This document shows, in pieces, positions 26,785 to 36,186 of a stretch of 64,000 nucleotides of DNA. How positions within the stretch are numbered: position 1 is the first letter of the stretch; each line of letters opens with the position of its first letter. The position numbers and the translations under genes were made by a program. Where the stretch lies: the NCBI GenBank assembly GCA_965220235.1, contig OZ244815.1, positions 1,674,001 through 1,738,000 of the forward strand, in the 5' to 3' direction. This stretch comes from Bin55 sp965220235 (lineage in GTDB: Bacteria; Pseudomonadota; Gammaproteobacteria; Pseudomonadales; Azotimanducaceae). Under the pieces are notes generated by a model. That model was not told the DNA's origin. It ran no database searches and worked only from the letters and a program-made list of their open reading frames with translations.

Positions 26785-27960
26785 ATGAATTTACACGAAT
26801 ATCAGAGCAAGGAACTGTTTGCGAAATACAAACTACCTGTTTCTAGAGGACGAGCAGCACGATCAGCGGACGAAGCAGTTGCTGCCGCGTCTGAGCTTGG
26901 CGGGGATCGATGGGTTATTAAGGTTCAAGTTCACGCCGGAGGGCGCGGTAAAGCCGGCGGCGTCAAGCTCGTATCAAACGAAAAGGACATCCGCGCATTT
27001 GCCAACCAATGGCTCGGGAACCACATTCAGACCGTACAAACCACAGGTGAAGGTCAGCCCGTTAATTTGCTATACGTTGAAGAGATCACTGACATTGACA
27101 CAGAGTTGTACCTAGGCGCGGTGATTGATCGTGCGACCGCACGCGTTGTCGTGATGGCGTCTGCGGAAGGTGGTGTCGAAATCGAGCAAGTCGCGGCTGA
27201 GACTCCAGAGAAGATCTTCCGAGCAACGATCGACCCTGGGTTGGGACCGCAAGAATTTCAGGGTCGCCAGCTCGCCTTTCGTTTAGGTATGAGTGGGTCG
27301 CAGGTCGCTCAATTCACGCAACTTTTCATGAACCTCTGCCGCATGTTCATGGAATTAGATTGCTCTCTCGTTGAGATCAACCCGCTTGTGATCACCGCTG
27401 ATGGAGACATTCACTGTCTGGACGCTAAAGTCAACATAGACGGAAATGCACTTTTCCGGCATGCTGATCTAGCGTCACTCAACGATCCCAGTCAGGATGA
27501 CGAGAGAGAGGCTCAAGCGGCGGAGTATGACCTCAATTACGTTGCACTTGACGGCAACATCGGCTGCATGGTCAACGGAGCTGGTTTAGCGATGGGCACG
27601 ATGGATCTCGTGAAACTTCGCGGAGGCATGCCTGCCAACTTCCTTGATGTGGGTGGGGGCGTCACCGTTGAATCCGTCTCGCAAGCATTCAAGATCATCT
27701 TGGCAGATCCAGAAGTTAAAGCCGTTTTAATCAACATTTTTGGCGGCATAGTATCGTGTGCGGATATCGCGGATGGCATCGTACGCGCGGTACAGGAGGT
27801 GGGTGTTGAGGTACCAGTCATTGTGCGTTTTGACGGTAATAGTGCCGCTGAAGGCTCTCGAATTCTTGCTGATAGCGGTCTTAACATCATCGCAGCTGCT
27901 ACGTTGCCAGAAGCGGCCGAGAAAGCGGTCGCAGCGACAACCTCAATGGTCGCAGCGTGA
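26785..27960 (+). CDS. sucC: Succinyl-CoA synthetase beta subunit
   Basis: SucC holds the nucleotide site of succinyl-CoA synthetase, which makes ATP or GTP from succinyl-CoA. The 391-residue protein opens with MNLHEYQSKELF and has the ATP-grasp domain (KVQVHAGGRGKAGGV near 45-60). The ligase-CoA part contains NIFGGIVSCADIA. Start ATG 26785. The next gene overlaps by four bases (GTGA). Confidence 0.97.
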   Translation: MNLHEYQSKELFAKYKLPVSRGRAARSADEAVAAASELGGDRWVIKVQVHAGGRGKAGGVKLVSNEKDIRAFANQWLGNHIQTVQTTGEGQPVNLLYVEEITDIDTELYLGAVIDRATARVVVMASAEGGVEIEQVAAETPEKIFRATIDPGLGPQEFQGRQLAFRLGMSGSQVAQFTQLFMNLCRMFMELDCSLVEINPLVITADGDIHCLDAKVNIDGNALFRHADLASLNDPSQDDEREAQAAEYDLNYVALDGNIGCMVNGAGLAMGTMDLVKLRGGMPANFLDVGGGVTVESVSQAFKIILADPEVKAVLINIFGGIVSCADIADGIVRAVQEVGVEVPVIVRFDGNSAAEGSRILADSGLNIIAAATLPEAAEKAVAATTSMVAA

Positions 27961-28835
27961 GCATTCTTATCGACCAACACACGAAGGTCATATGCCAGGG
28001 CATCACTGGCTCGCAAGGAACGCTTCATACCGAACAAGCGATCGCCTATGGCACCGAGATGGTAGGTGGTGTAACACCCGGTAAGGGTGGTACACAGCAT
28101 TTAGGCCTCCCTGTCTTCGATACAGTCACCGAAGCGGTTGCGACAACAGGCGCGACGACTTCAGTGATCTACGTCCCGGCTCGATTTTGTCTTGATTCGA
28201 TCTTAGAGGCGGTCGACGCAGGTATCGAACTAATCGTCTGCATCACGGAAGGCATTCCGACGTTGGACATGCTGCGTGTAAAGCACCATCTCGACGGTAC
28301 GGGCACACGCCTTGTTGGTCCAAATTGCCCAGGCGTCATTACGCCAGGGGAGTGCAAGATTGGCATCATGCCTGGCGAGATTCACTTACCCGGAAAGGTA
28401 GGTGTGGTCTCGCGTTCCGGTACATTGACTTACGAAGCGGTGAAACAGACCACCGATATAGGTCTTGGGCAGTCAACGTGCGTTGGCATTGGCGGGGATC
28501 CGATTCCTGGCACGCATTTCATCGACGTCTTACATCTCTTTCAAGATGATCCTGCGACTGAAGCAATCGTGATGGTTGGTGAGATCGGCGGTACGGCGGA
28601 AGAGGAAGCGGCTGCGTTCATTGCGGACCATGTAACAAAACCCGTGGTTGCTTATATCGCTGGGGTAACGGCACCGAAAGGAAAGCGCATGGGGCACGCA
28701 GGTGCGATCATCGCTGGCGGTAAAGGTACAGCTGAAGAGAAATTCGCAGCGCTACGAGAAGCAGGTGCGGAGACCGTGAACAATCTCGCGGAGATTGGCG
28801 AGCTTCTTAACGACTTGAACCTATCATCGAGCTAG
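27957..28835 (+). CDS. sucD: Succinyl-CoA synthetase alpha subunit
   Basis: SucD binds CoA and carries the phosphohistidine. The 292-residue protein begins with ILIDQHTKVICQGITGSQG, the CoA-binding Rossmann region, and has the phospho-His loop GHAGAIIAGGKGTAEEK near residue 245. Start GTG 27957 overlaps the sucC stop by four bases, so translation is probably coupled. Last gene of the suc operon; htpG follows 78 bases on. Confidence 0.97.
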   Translation: MSILIDQHTKVICQGITGSQGTLHTEQAIAYGTEMVGGVTPGKGGTQHLGLPVFDTVTEAVATTGATTSVIYVPARFCLDSILEAVDAGIELIVCITEGIPTLDMLRVKHHLDGTGTRLVGPNCPGVITPGECKIGIMPGEIHLPGKVGVVSRSGTLTYEAVKQTTDIGLGQSTCVGIGGDPIPGTHFIDVLHLFQDDPATEAIVMVGEIGGTAEEEAAAFIADHVTKPVVAYIAGVTAPKGKRMGHAGAIIAGGKGTAEEKFAALREAGAETVNNLAEIGELLNDLNLSSS

Positions 28836-28913
28836 ACAAAATTTGCGGCCGGTCAACAAGCAGTTGATCTCCCGAGTTCATTCATACACACCTCAATTGT
28901 TCTATTCAATACC

Positions 28914-30791
28914 GTGACGACCGAAACACATTCATTTCAAACCGAAGCTCAGAAACTCCTGAAGCTAATGATCAACTCCCTGTATTCAAACCGGGAGGTG
29001 TTCTTGCGAGAGTTAATCTCTAACGCAGCCGATGCGATTGATAAATTGCGATTTGAGTCGCTCTCCGATGCGACGCTCCTCGACGATGCTGGAGAGTTGG
29101 GCATTCAAATCAAGTTCGATACTGAATGCAATGCGCTAACGATCGAGGACAATGGGATCGGAATGTCCCGCGACGAACTGATCGAAAACCTCGGCACGAT
29201 TGCGAAATCGGGAACTGAGCAGTTTTTGGAGATGCTCAACGATGACCAGCAGGAAGCCTCGCAGCTAATAGGTCAATTTGGCGTCGGTTTCTATAGTGCG
29301 TTTCTTGTTGCAGATCAAATAAATGTGACAAGTCGTAAGGCCGGTACGACGGGTGCAGCCAAGTGGACCTCTTCGGGAGAAGCAGATTTCACCGTTGAGG
29401 ATGTCGAGGAGCACGCTCGTGGCACCACGATTGAATTGATCCTAAAAGAAGATGCGGGTGAGTTCACCGATGAGTTCAGACTACGCGACATCGTCAAGCA
29501 ATACAGTGACCACGTTGATGTACCAGTTTGGGTCGTTGATATAGCCGGCGACGATTCTGAACCGAAGCAGATTAACACCGCAACGGCACTCTGGAGTCGA
29601 CCGAAGAACGCAATTAGTGACGACGAGTACAAAGAGTTTTACAAGAGCGTTTCACACGATTTCCAAGATCCTCTGTTGTGGGCTCACAATAAGATCGAAG
29701 GTAAAGTTGACTACACGAGCTTGCTTTTCGTACCTGGCAAAGCACCTTTCATGTTTGCGATGGCCGAGAAGACGCATGGCCTGAAGCTCTACGCTCAGCG
29801 TGTTTTCATCACTGATCAGATGGATCTTTTTCTCCCTGACAACCTGAATTTCGTTAAGGGTGTGGTCGACATACGCGACCTACCTTTGAATATGTCGCGC
29901 GAGACAATCCAAGAGAACGATCAAATCCGCACAGTACGGACTGCGGTAGTTAAACGAGTGGTAGATAGTTTGATAAGCCACGCTAAGAAGGATGCGGACA
30001 GCTACAACGCGTTCTGGGGTGAATTTGGCCACCAGATGAAGGTAGCCTATGACTGGGATCAGGCATATGACGAAAACTACTACAAGCTCATGCGATTTAC
30101 TTCCACACAGAGTGAAGGTGCGGAACAAACGGTCGGACTGGAGGATTACGTCGAAAGAGCCCTAGACGATCAAAAAGAGATCTACTATCTAGTCGGTGAA
30201 TCAGCTTCAAGTTTGCGAAACAATCCGTTACTCGAACACTATGTCGATGCAGATATCGAAGTGTTGCTCTTGAGTGATGACTTTGACTCGTATATCGTTG
30301 AACGATTCAAGGACTTCGGCGATCACTCGTTTAAAGACATTTCGCTTGCGGACGTGGAACACCCAGAGAAATCAAATGATGAGGCAGTCGTTGAAGATGA
30401 ATCTGCGGACAAGGACGACGAAGCGCTCCTGTCACGGGTAAAGGAGCTGCTCGATGAAGAATCGCTGTCTGACGTAATTGCGTCACGGCGCTTGCACGAG
30501 TCTGCATCCTGTCTTGTTCGCGAACGCCCTTGGATCAGCCGTGGGGTTCGCAATATGCTGAAAGACACACATCAGATTCTCGGTGAGGAGAAACTCAAAC
30601 TCGAACTCAACATGGCACACCCGCTGGTGCGAAGACTCAAAGAACTTGAAGACGAGTCTAAGTTTGAGGATCTCACACGTACGTTGCTCGATCAGGCGCG
30701 TTTGGCTTACGGTTCGTTGGATGTTGATACCGCCGAATACGTGCGACGCGTAAACGGCATCTTAGCGGAACTCTTGGAGAGTCGCGCGTGA
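28914..30791 (+). CDS. htpG: Hsp90-family chaperone HtpG
   Basis: HtpG is an ATP-dependent cytosolic chaperone. The 625-residue protein has the GHKL ATPase domain (FLRELISNAADA near 25-37, DNGIGM, GQFGVGFYSAF), the middle domain (QRVFITDQMDLFLP) with the conserved Arg in PLNMSRE, and the C-terminal dimerisation domain. An acidic stretch sits near residues 480-510. Start GTG 28914; no strong ribosome site is seen. It overlaps gpsA by four bases, an uncommon pairing. Confidence 0.96.
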   Translation: MTTETHSFQTEAQKLLKLMINSLYSNREVFLRELISNAADAIDKLRFESLSDATLLDDAGELGIQIKFDTECNALTIEDNGIGMSRDELIENLGTIAKSGTEQFLEMLNDDQQEASQLIGQFGVGFYSAFLVADQINVTSRKAGTTGAAKWTSSGEADFTVEDVEEHARGTTIELILKEDAGEFTDEFRLRDIVKQYSDHVDVPVWVVDIAGDDSEPKQINTATALWSRPKNAISDDEYKEFYKSVSHDFQDPLLWAHNKIEGKVDYTSLLFVPGKAPFMFAMAEKTHGLKLYAQRVFITDQMDLFLPDNLNFVKGVVDIRDLPLNMSRETIQENDQIRTVRTAVVKRVVDSLISHAKKDADSYNAFWGEFGHQMKVAYDWDQAYDENYYKLMRFTSTQSEGAEQTVGLEDYVERALDDQKEIYYLVGESASSLRNNPLLEHYVDADIEVLLLSDDFDSYIVERFKDFGDHSFKDISLADVEHPEKSNDEAVVEDESADKDDEALLSRVKELLDEESLSDVIASRRLHESASCLVRERPWISRGVRNMLKDTHQILGEEKLKLELNMAHPLVRRLKELEDESKFEDLTRTLLDQARLAYGSLDVDTAEYVRRVNGILAELLESRA

Positions 30792-31795
30792 GAGTAGCTG
30801 TGATCGGTGCTGGTAATTTCGGCACAGTGATCGCAAATATTCTGGCGCGTAATGGTTGCGAGACCTATCTCTGGTTACGCGACAAGCAGCAGTTGCAAGA
30901 CATGTTGCGAGACGGTGAAAATCGACGTTACCTCCCGGGTCACAAACTTGCCGACGGCGTGAGACCCACGATGGATCTCGACCTAGCTGCCTCTGCGAGC
31001 GAGTTACTTTTTGTCACGGTACCTAGTGCGTCGTTTCGAGAAGTCGCGAAGGCGATGTCTGAATATGTAGCAGCTGGAGCATTTGTCATCAGCGGAACTA
31101 AAGGGGTTGAAGCGACGTCGTTTCGCTTGATGAGCCAAATTGTTAGGGACGAAATCAACCATGCGAGAGTGGGTGTGTTGAGCGGTCCGAATCTGGCAGA
31201 GGAAATCGCAGCGGGTCAGTTTGCAGGCACGGTGATCGCGAGTGAAAACGAAACACTCGTCAAGACTGTACAAGAGCATTTACAGAGTTCGAGGTTTCGG
31301 GTCTATGGCAACTCCGATGTCTATGGTGTTGAATTAGGCGGTGCGCTTAAGAACATATACGCAATCATCTGCGGTATGGCGACCACACTTCAGGTGGGAC
31401 AGAATGCGCTAGCGATGGTCATGACGCGAAGTCTCGCGGAAATGAACCGTTTTGCTCAGTCGATGGGTGCTAATGCAATTACTTTCCTAGGTCTTTCTGG
31501 TGTTGGAGACCTGATCGCGACATGTACATCGCCACATTCACGTAACTTCCAGCTAGGTTCAGAATTAGCTAAAGGTTTGACCTTAGACGAAGCTCAAGAA
31601 AAACTCGGCAAACTAGCAGAAGGTGTTAATACACTTGAGGTCGTTTATCACAAGAAAGAAGAGCTCAACGTTTATATGCCACTGGCAGATGGAGCGTATC
31701 GTGTGTTATTTCGTAATGAAAACATCTTGGCCGTAATCGGAGAGCTAATGACCTCCCAACAGCAACCGGATGTTGAATCTGTCGTTCCTGCGTGA
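30788..31795 (+). CDS. gpsA: Glycerol-3-phosphate dehydrogenase [NAD(P)+]
   Basis: GpsA reduces dihydroxyacetone phosphate to glycerol-3-phosphate for phospholipid synthesis. The 335-residue protein has an N-terminal GAGNFGTVIANILARNG nucleotide fold (GAGSWG in most relatives), FVISGTKG, SGPNLAEEI, and the catalytic Lys in GGALKNIYAI. Start GTG 30788 overlaps the htpG stop by four bases, implying coupled translation. A DUF4892-like gene follows. Confidence 0.95.
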   Translation: MRVAVIGAGNFGTVIANILARNGCETYLWLRDKQQLQDMLRDGENRRYLPGHKLADGVRPTMDLDLAASASELLFVTVPSASFREVAKAMSEYVAAGAFVISGTKGVEATSFRLMSQIVRDEINHARVGVLSGPNLAEEIAAGQFAGTVIASENETLVKTVQEHLQSSRFRVYGNSDVYGVELGGALKNIYAIICGMATTLQVGQNALAMVMTRSLAEMNRFAQSMGANAITFLGLSGVGDLIATCTSPHSRNFQLGSELAKGLTLDEAQEKLGKLAEGVNTLEVVYHKKEELNVYMPLADGAYRVLFRNENILAVIGELMTSQQQPDVESVVPA

Positions 31796-31845
31796 TTGTT
31801 CCTCACCTGTCCATTTCCAATCGCTACCTATAATCCAATACGAGT

Positions 31846-32751
31846 ATGAAACGCCTGATATCGTATGTGCTTGCGCTAGGATCGTTCGCTCTTTTTGCCG
31901 ACGTTCCTGGCTCTTCGGACAGTAATGTACTGACCAGATATACAGCATCAACCATCATCGAGTACGGGATTATTGACGGCGCGTACGACTTTATCTATGC
32001 ATCCGTTGACAAGATAAAACGAGACGTATCTTTTGAGAGTTCTGTTCGTTTTTCCGGGACAGGACAGCGAATCACGTATGAAATGCCGCGCGGTGTAAGT
32101 AGAGAGGACGCACTTCTCTGGTATACATCCCAGTTAGATCGACTTGGCGGAACGATGTTGTTTACGTGCGAAGGACCCGACTGTGGACGTGCCACGATCT
32201 GGGCAAGCCAGATTTTCCGCGTTCGTAGTCTTTCGGCACCTGATCGCCAGCAGTCGTACGCCGCGTACGTACTAGGGGAGGCTGCCGATCAAACGCTTGT
32301 TGCTGTCTACGTTGTTGAACGAGGAAACAAGCGGGTTAACGCACATATCGAGGAAGTAAAACCCAGCGCTCCTGTTACGTTCGACGAAAACCAAGGGTTC
32401 GCTGATTCGCTTAATGCGACGGGAGTTGCTGTCATCCGCAATGTGATCCCTAGGCGGGATGGCTCCATTGATGATGAAGCTAAGCAAGTAATAAGCGCTA
32501 TCGCCAAGAAGATGTCAAATCTCATCTCACGGGACATATATGTCGTGTGCCATATGCACGCTTCAGGATCCGCGGATCCGTTAATTGAGGCTAGCGGACG
32601 CTGTGCGGAGGAAGTTGCAGGTCAACTGGCGGAGGAATCCTCGCTTGAACCGAAGGCTATGGGCGTCGGACCATTACTTCCAGTCGAGGGACGTAAATTG
32701 AGTCGTGTGGAAGTCGTCGTTCCAAGCCTGTTGCGACAGGTTTCTCGTTAA
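31846..32751 (+). CDS. DUF4892-like exported protein
   Basis: The 301-residue protein starts at ATG 31846 with a signal peptide (KRLISYVLALGSFALFA, cleavage near residue 18). The middle resembles DUF4892 periplasmic proteins (SVRFSGTGQRITYEMP near the start, a Cys pair CEGPDC that may form a disulfide). The C-terminal third has an OmpA-like sequence feel (HMHASGSADP). It follows gpsA by 50 bases; gpsA linked to a DUF4892 gene is also found in pseudomonads, as far as I recall. The function is unknown. Confidence 0.65.
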   Translation: MKRLISYVLALGSFALFADVPGSSDSNVLTRYTASTIIEYGIIDGAYDFIYASVDKIKRDVSFESSVRFSGTGQRITYEMPRGVSREDALLWYTSQLDRLGGTMLFTCEGPDCGRATIWASQIFRVRSLSAPDRQQSYAAYVLGEAADQTLVAVYVVERGNKRVNAHIEEVKPSAPVTFDENQGFADSLNATGVAVIRNVIPRRDGSIDDEAKQVISAIAKKMSNLISRDIYVVCHMHASGSADPLIEASGRCAEEVAGQLAEESSLEPKAMGVGPLLPVEGRKLSRVEVVVPSLLRQVSR

Positions 32752-32777
32752 TCGACCGTGTCGCAATCGGGTAAGAC

Positions 32778-33848
32778 ATGGCTGGTAATACTTTCGGGCA
32801 GCTCTTCCGCGTAACGACGTTCGGCGAGAGTCATGGATTAGCGCTCGGCGCGGTCGTTGATGGCTGTCCACCAGGTCTGGATTTGAGCGAATCTGATTTG
32901 CAAGGCGACCTTGATCGTCGAAAACCGGGACAATCCAAGTACACAACTCAACGCCGTGAAGACGATCGAGTTAGAATCTTGTCAGGCGTTTTCGAGGGAA
33001 AGACGACCGGTACGCCAATCGGATTGTTGATCGAAAACGAAGACCAACGCACCCGCGACTATGCGGCCATAAAGGACGTGTTTCGACCGGCTCACGCCGA
33101 CTACACATACACGAAGAAATACGGTATTCGCGATTATCGAGGTGGCGGACGTGCTTCGGCGCGCGAGACGAGCATGCGCGTGGCTGCCGCAGGCATTGCC
33201 AAAAAGTACCTTCGCGAACAGTTTGGTACTGAAATCCGCGGATATCTAGCGCAGATTGGTCCGCTGAAAGTGAAGACGTTCAACACTGATGAAATTGAAA
33301 ACAACGCGTTTTTTTGTCCTGACGCCGCGCTTGTTCCGGAGATCGAGCAGCTAATCGACGAGTTAAGAGCAGATGGAGACTCAATCGGTGCGCGGATCGG
33401 TCTCGTTGCGACTAACGTGCCGGTCGGATTAGGCGAGCCAGTCTTCGGAAAATTAGACGCAGAGCTCGCTTCCGCCATGATAGGAATCAATGCGGTAAAG
33501 GGCGTAGAGTTTGGCGAGGGTTTCGCGGTGGTTGAACTTCGCGGTAGCCAGAACCGCGATGAGATGGATGAGTCTGGATTCGTCAGCAACAATGCGGGTG
33601 GGGTACTCGGGGGTATCGCCTCAGGTCAGGACATCACGTTGAGTGTCGCACTAAAACCGACTTCGAGTATTAGAAAAGAAGGTCAGACCCAAAACAAGAG
33701 TGGGGACGTGACGACCGTTAGTACGACGGGTCGCCATGATCCATGTGTCGGTATACGTGCTACGCCTATTGTGGAAGCAATGGCAGCGCTGGTTCTAATG
33801 GATCACTGTCTGCGTGACCGTGCACAGAACGCGGACGTTACGCGCTAA
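32778..33848 (+). CDS. aroC: Chorismate synthase
   Basis: AroC makes chorismate from EPSP with reduced FMN, the last shikimate step. The 356-residue protein has MAGNTFGQLFRVTTFGESHG, the RPGHADYTY-type segment (RPAHADYTYTKKYG), DYRGGGRASARET and the TTVSTTGRHDPCVGIRATP C-terminal signature. Start ATG 32778, 26 bases after the DUF4892-like gene. It may be the last gene of the htpG-gpsA transcript or have its own promoter. Confidence 0.97.
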   Translation: MAGNTFGQLFRVTTFGESHGLALGAVVDGCPPGLDLSESDLQGDLDRRKPGQSKYTTQRREDDRVRILSGVFEGKTTGTPIGLLIENEDQRTRDYAAIKDVFRPAHADYTYTKKYGIRDYRGGGRASARETSMRVAAAGIAKKYLREQFGTEIRGYLAQIGPLKVKTFNTDEIENNAFFCPDAALVPEIEQLIDELRADGDSIGARIGLVATNVPVGLGEPVFGKLDAELASAMIGINAVKGVEFGEGFAVVELRGSQNRDEMDESGFVSNNAGGVLGGIASGQDITLSVALKPTSSIRKEGQTQNKSGDVTTVSTTGRHDPCVGIRATPIVEAMAALVLMDHCLRDRAQNADVTR

Positions 33849-33902
33849 ACACGTCAAAAACCGCAGCGTTTCTCTTTCCAGGATCCGGTCTAGACGCGGA
33901 TT

Positions 33903-33960
33903 TTGACAGTTCACAAGACGTTGTACCTTATCTTTCAACTCGTTACGCTAGACACGAGTT
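33903..33960 (+). promoter_or_regulatory. TTGACA element and 24-bp inverted repeat upstream of the dienelactone hydrolase
   Basis: A perfect TTGACA lies at 33903-33908, with weak -10 candidates (TACCTT, TATCTT) downstream. A perfect inverted repeat, AACTCGT-N10-ACGAGTT at 33937-33960, falls where a transcription start would be. It is a plausible operator for a dyad-binding regulator; no regulator gene is adjacent. Confidence 0.35.
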
Positions 33961-34008
33961 TCAGCCCTAGAATAATGGATCAAGCGAAATTTACGGAGTG
34001 ATTTTCAT

Positions 34009-34827
34009 ATGCATGGATTGAATATTGGTAAGACTATTGCGGCACTGTTAGTTGCATTCGTAGCGTCAATTTGCTTGGGTCAAGGCAATTCGAACATCCT
34101 GCAAGTGATAGAAGGCGGTGGTGTCGAACCAGCAGGAAGTCTCCTAGAGTATCACGGCGAGGCTAAGGGATACCTCGCCGAACCCGCGGGCGAAGAACCA
34201 CACGGTGCAGTCATTTTGATTCATGAGTGGAACGGACTCGTGGATCGTGTCCGACAGGTAGCAGACGCACTGGCAGCACAAGGATATATCGCGCTTGCTG
34301 CTGACTTGTACGCAGGGCGCACAGGTTCCAACCCACAAGAGAATATGGCGCTCGTTCGGGAGACTCGCGGGAATCCGGATGAAATCATCGCTAATCTCAA
34401 CGCTGCGGTTGCGTATCTGAAAGCTCGACCTGATTCGAACGGGCATGTGGCGACAATCGGTTGGTGCTTTGGCGGTGGGGTTGCGCTTTCGTTTGCATTA
34501 GGGGGCGAACATCATGATGGAACCGCGATTTTTTATGGGCAGCTATTGACCGATCCTGCTGAACTAGCCAAACTAGACCATGAGATTTTCGGTACTTTTG
34601 CCGGTCAGGATCGGGGACCGCCCGTTGAGCAGGTACACGCGTTCGTTGCGGCTCTCAATGAAGCTGGTATTCCGAATGACGTACACATCTACGATCCGGT
34701 TCAGCACGGTTTCTGGCTTTACGTTGAACGCGACGAAGAAACTAACCGTGAACCGGCAAAGGACGCGTGGGACCGGTTAAGTGCGTACTTTAAAAGAGTA
34801 TTGAAGTCAACTGGACCAATCGAGTGA
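34009..34827 (+). CDS. Exported dienelactone-hydrolase family protein
   Basis: The 272-residue protein starts at ATG 34009 with GGAG about nine bases upstream and a clear signal peptide (hydrophobic core about 9-22, cleavage after LGQG or nearby). The alpha/beta-hydrolase core has HEWNGLVDRVRQVADALAAQGY, and the nucleophile is Cys in GWCFGGG, the family hallmark of dienelactone hydrolases rather than Ser. An Asp in GQDRG and His in QHGFW complete the likely triad. A periplasmic location is unusual for the cytosolic chlorocatechol enzyme, so a different ester or lactone substrate is likely. Confidence 0.82.
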   Translation: MHGLNIGKTIAALLVAFVASICLGQGNSNILQVIEGGGVEPAGSLLEYHGEAKGYLAEPAGEEPHGAVILIHEWNGLVDRVRQVADALAAQGYIALAADLYAGRTGSNPQENMALVRETRGNPDEIIANLNAAVAYLKARPDSNGHVATIGWCFGGGVALSFALGGEHHDGTAIFYGQLLTDPAELAKLDHEIFGTFAGQDRGPPVEQVHAFVAALNEAGIPNDVHIYDPVQHGFWLYVERDEETNREPAKDAWDRLSAYFKRVLKSTGPIE

Positions 34828-34866
34828 CTCGTACAGAATCTCGTAACGCATGAACTTCCCTGCGAC

Positions 34867-34904
34867 GTGACTGCTCCCCTTCGTTCAGTAAGGGCTGCGG
34901 TCAC
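34867..34904. terminator. Long hairpin between convergent genes
   Basis: A 15-base stem, GTGACTGCTCCCCTT against AAGGGCTGCGGTCAC, with one wobble pair and two mismatches around an eight-base loop. It sits between the DLH-type gene and the convergent ATPase gene. No good T run follows, but it could end transcription from either side. Confidence 0.45.
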
Positions 34905-34968
34905 CGGGACTTTATAGTTAGAGAAAGGGATTGGTAGGTTCGTCTAAATTAGATTAAGGCAGTTGTAA

Positions 34969-36132
34969 TTAATCGTGCAAATCTTCAAGTATCCGATTCG
35001 CTGCGACTGCACGAATGTTGTCATCTAAATCGTATGTCGTATCACCCGCATGAATCACGTCTAGTCGGTCGAGGCTTAGGTCTGACATTGAGATTCTCAT
35101 TGCACTTGTGATCTTGGGGCTTAAGGTATGTTTGATTTCAAAGCCACGCAATGCATCACCTCTACCTACCAGACGGATAACAAGGTCGAGCTCCGCTCCG
35201 TTGGCAGTACGCCAATAGAACGCATTTTCTGAACCTTGCGCGATTTCCCCAATAATGTTCTCAACAATAAAACCCTCCCAAGAAGCACCAATCTTTGGAT
35301 GTTGAAGTAGCGTCTCGTACGAACCCGTATTAAGGAAGAAATGCAGAATACCAGAGTCCCGAAAGTAAGTCTTCGGGGTTTTTACCTGACGTTTCGAGAT
35401 ATTTGCATGCCAAGGTTTCAGGACACGAACGACGTACGTCGACTCTAGGAAATTCAGGTAGTTTGCAACGGTGTGGTTCGAAACACCGAACGCTCGAGCA
35501 AACTCAGCACTGTTCCAGGATTGACCGTGATAGTGGGCAAGCATTGCATAGAAACGTTCTAGGTTTGCTGACGGGATTCGGGTTCCGAAATCAGCTATAT
35601 CGCGTCCAAAAAAGGTTCGTACGAAGTCTCGTCTCCAGTCCCAGCTCGCACGTTCAGAGTTGGCTGTAAAAGCACGAGGAAAGGTTCCTCGAAGCCAGAG
35701 TTTGTCCAAGTGATTTGCGCCAACTTCATTGAGAGTGAGTCCGGGTAGTTCATAGAACGTGATGCGCCCAGCCAGTGATTCAGACGAACGCTGCGAGAGC
35801 TCTGGAGATGCGCTACCGAGTAATAGAAACCTCGCGGGGTTGCCCGCTCGGTCGGCAAGCACACGTAGAGTTTCGAAAATAACTGGTAATCGTTGTATTT
35901 CGTCGAGCACGATTAAGCCGCGAAGCGAACGAAGTCTCAACAACGGTTCTGTTAACTGTGTGAGATGCTCGGAGTCTTCGAGATCGAAAAAGTGAACTTC
36001 GCCTTGAAACTGTTTTCCTATTTCGTGTGCTAGTGTTGTTTTCCCCACCTGGCGTGCGCCTAGCATCGCCACAACGGGTACCTCACTTAGGAGGTTCAAT
36101 ATTGCGTCTTGATGCTGTTTACGATCGATCAT
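34969..36132 (-). CDS. P-loop ATPase with C-terminal DUF4143 domain
   Basis: The 387-residue protein has a Walker A motif GARQVGKTTL (25-34) and a Walker B LIVLDEIQRLP (73-83). A winged-helix-like middle (FGVSNHTVANYLNFLEST) is followed by a C-terminal nuclease-like DUF4143 segment with WEGFIVENII, ELDLVI and FEIKHT. These proteins are widespread in bacteria and archaea, move between genomes and often accompany toxin or mobile loci; their biochemical role is not settled. ATG 36132 is preceded by no ribosome site but by a 47-bp near-palindrome starting eight bases upstream. It stands alone between two conserved regions and looks like a transferred cargo gene. Confidence 0.88.
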   Translation of the reverse strand: MIDRKQHQDAILNLLSEVPVVAMLGARQVGKTTLAHEIGKQFQGEVHFFDLEDSEHLTQLTEPLLRLRSLRGLIVLDEIQRLPVIFETLRVLADRAGNPARFLLLGSASPELSQRSSESLAGRITFYELPGLTLNEVGANHLDKLWLRGTFPRAFTANSERASWDWRRDFVRTFFGRDIADFGTRIPSANLERFYAMLAHYHGQSWNSAEFARAFGVSNHTVANYLNFLESTYVVRVLKPWHANISKRQVKTPKTYFRDSGILHFFLNTGSYETLLQHPKIGASWEGFIVENIIGEIAQGSENAFYWRTANGAELDLVIRLVGRGDALRGFEIKHTLSPKITSAMRISMSDLSLDRLDVIHAGDTTYDLDDNIRAVAANRILEDLHD

Positions 36133-36139
36133 ACAGCAA

Positions 36140-36186
36140 TTTTACCATGTAATATGGAAGTTTGACTTCCAAATAACATGGTAAAA
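36140..36186. repeat. 47-bp near-perfect palindrome just upstream of the DUF4143 ATPase gene
   Basis: Two 21-base arms (36140-36160 and 36166-36186) flank the loop TTTGA; only two positions do not pair. Each arm also holds a smaller palindrome with CCAT...ATGG. In the ATPase mRNA it would fold into a long hairpin ending eight bases before the start codon. It could serve as an operator for autoregulation, an RNA hairpin limiting translation, or an insertion-site remnant. Confidence 0.8.
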
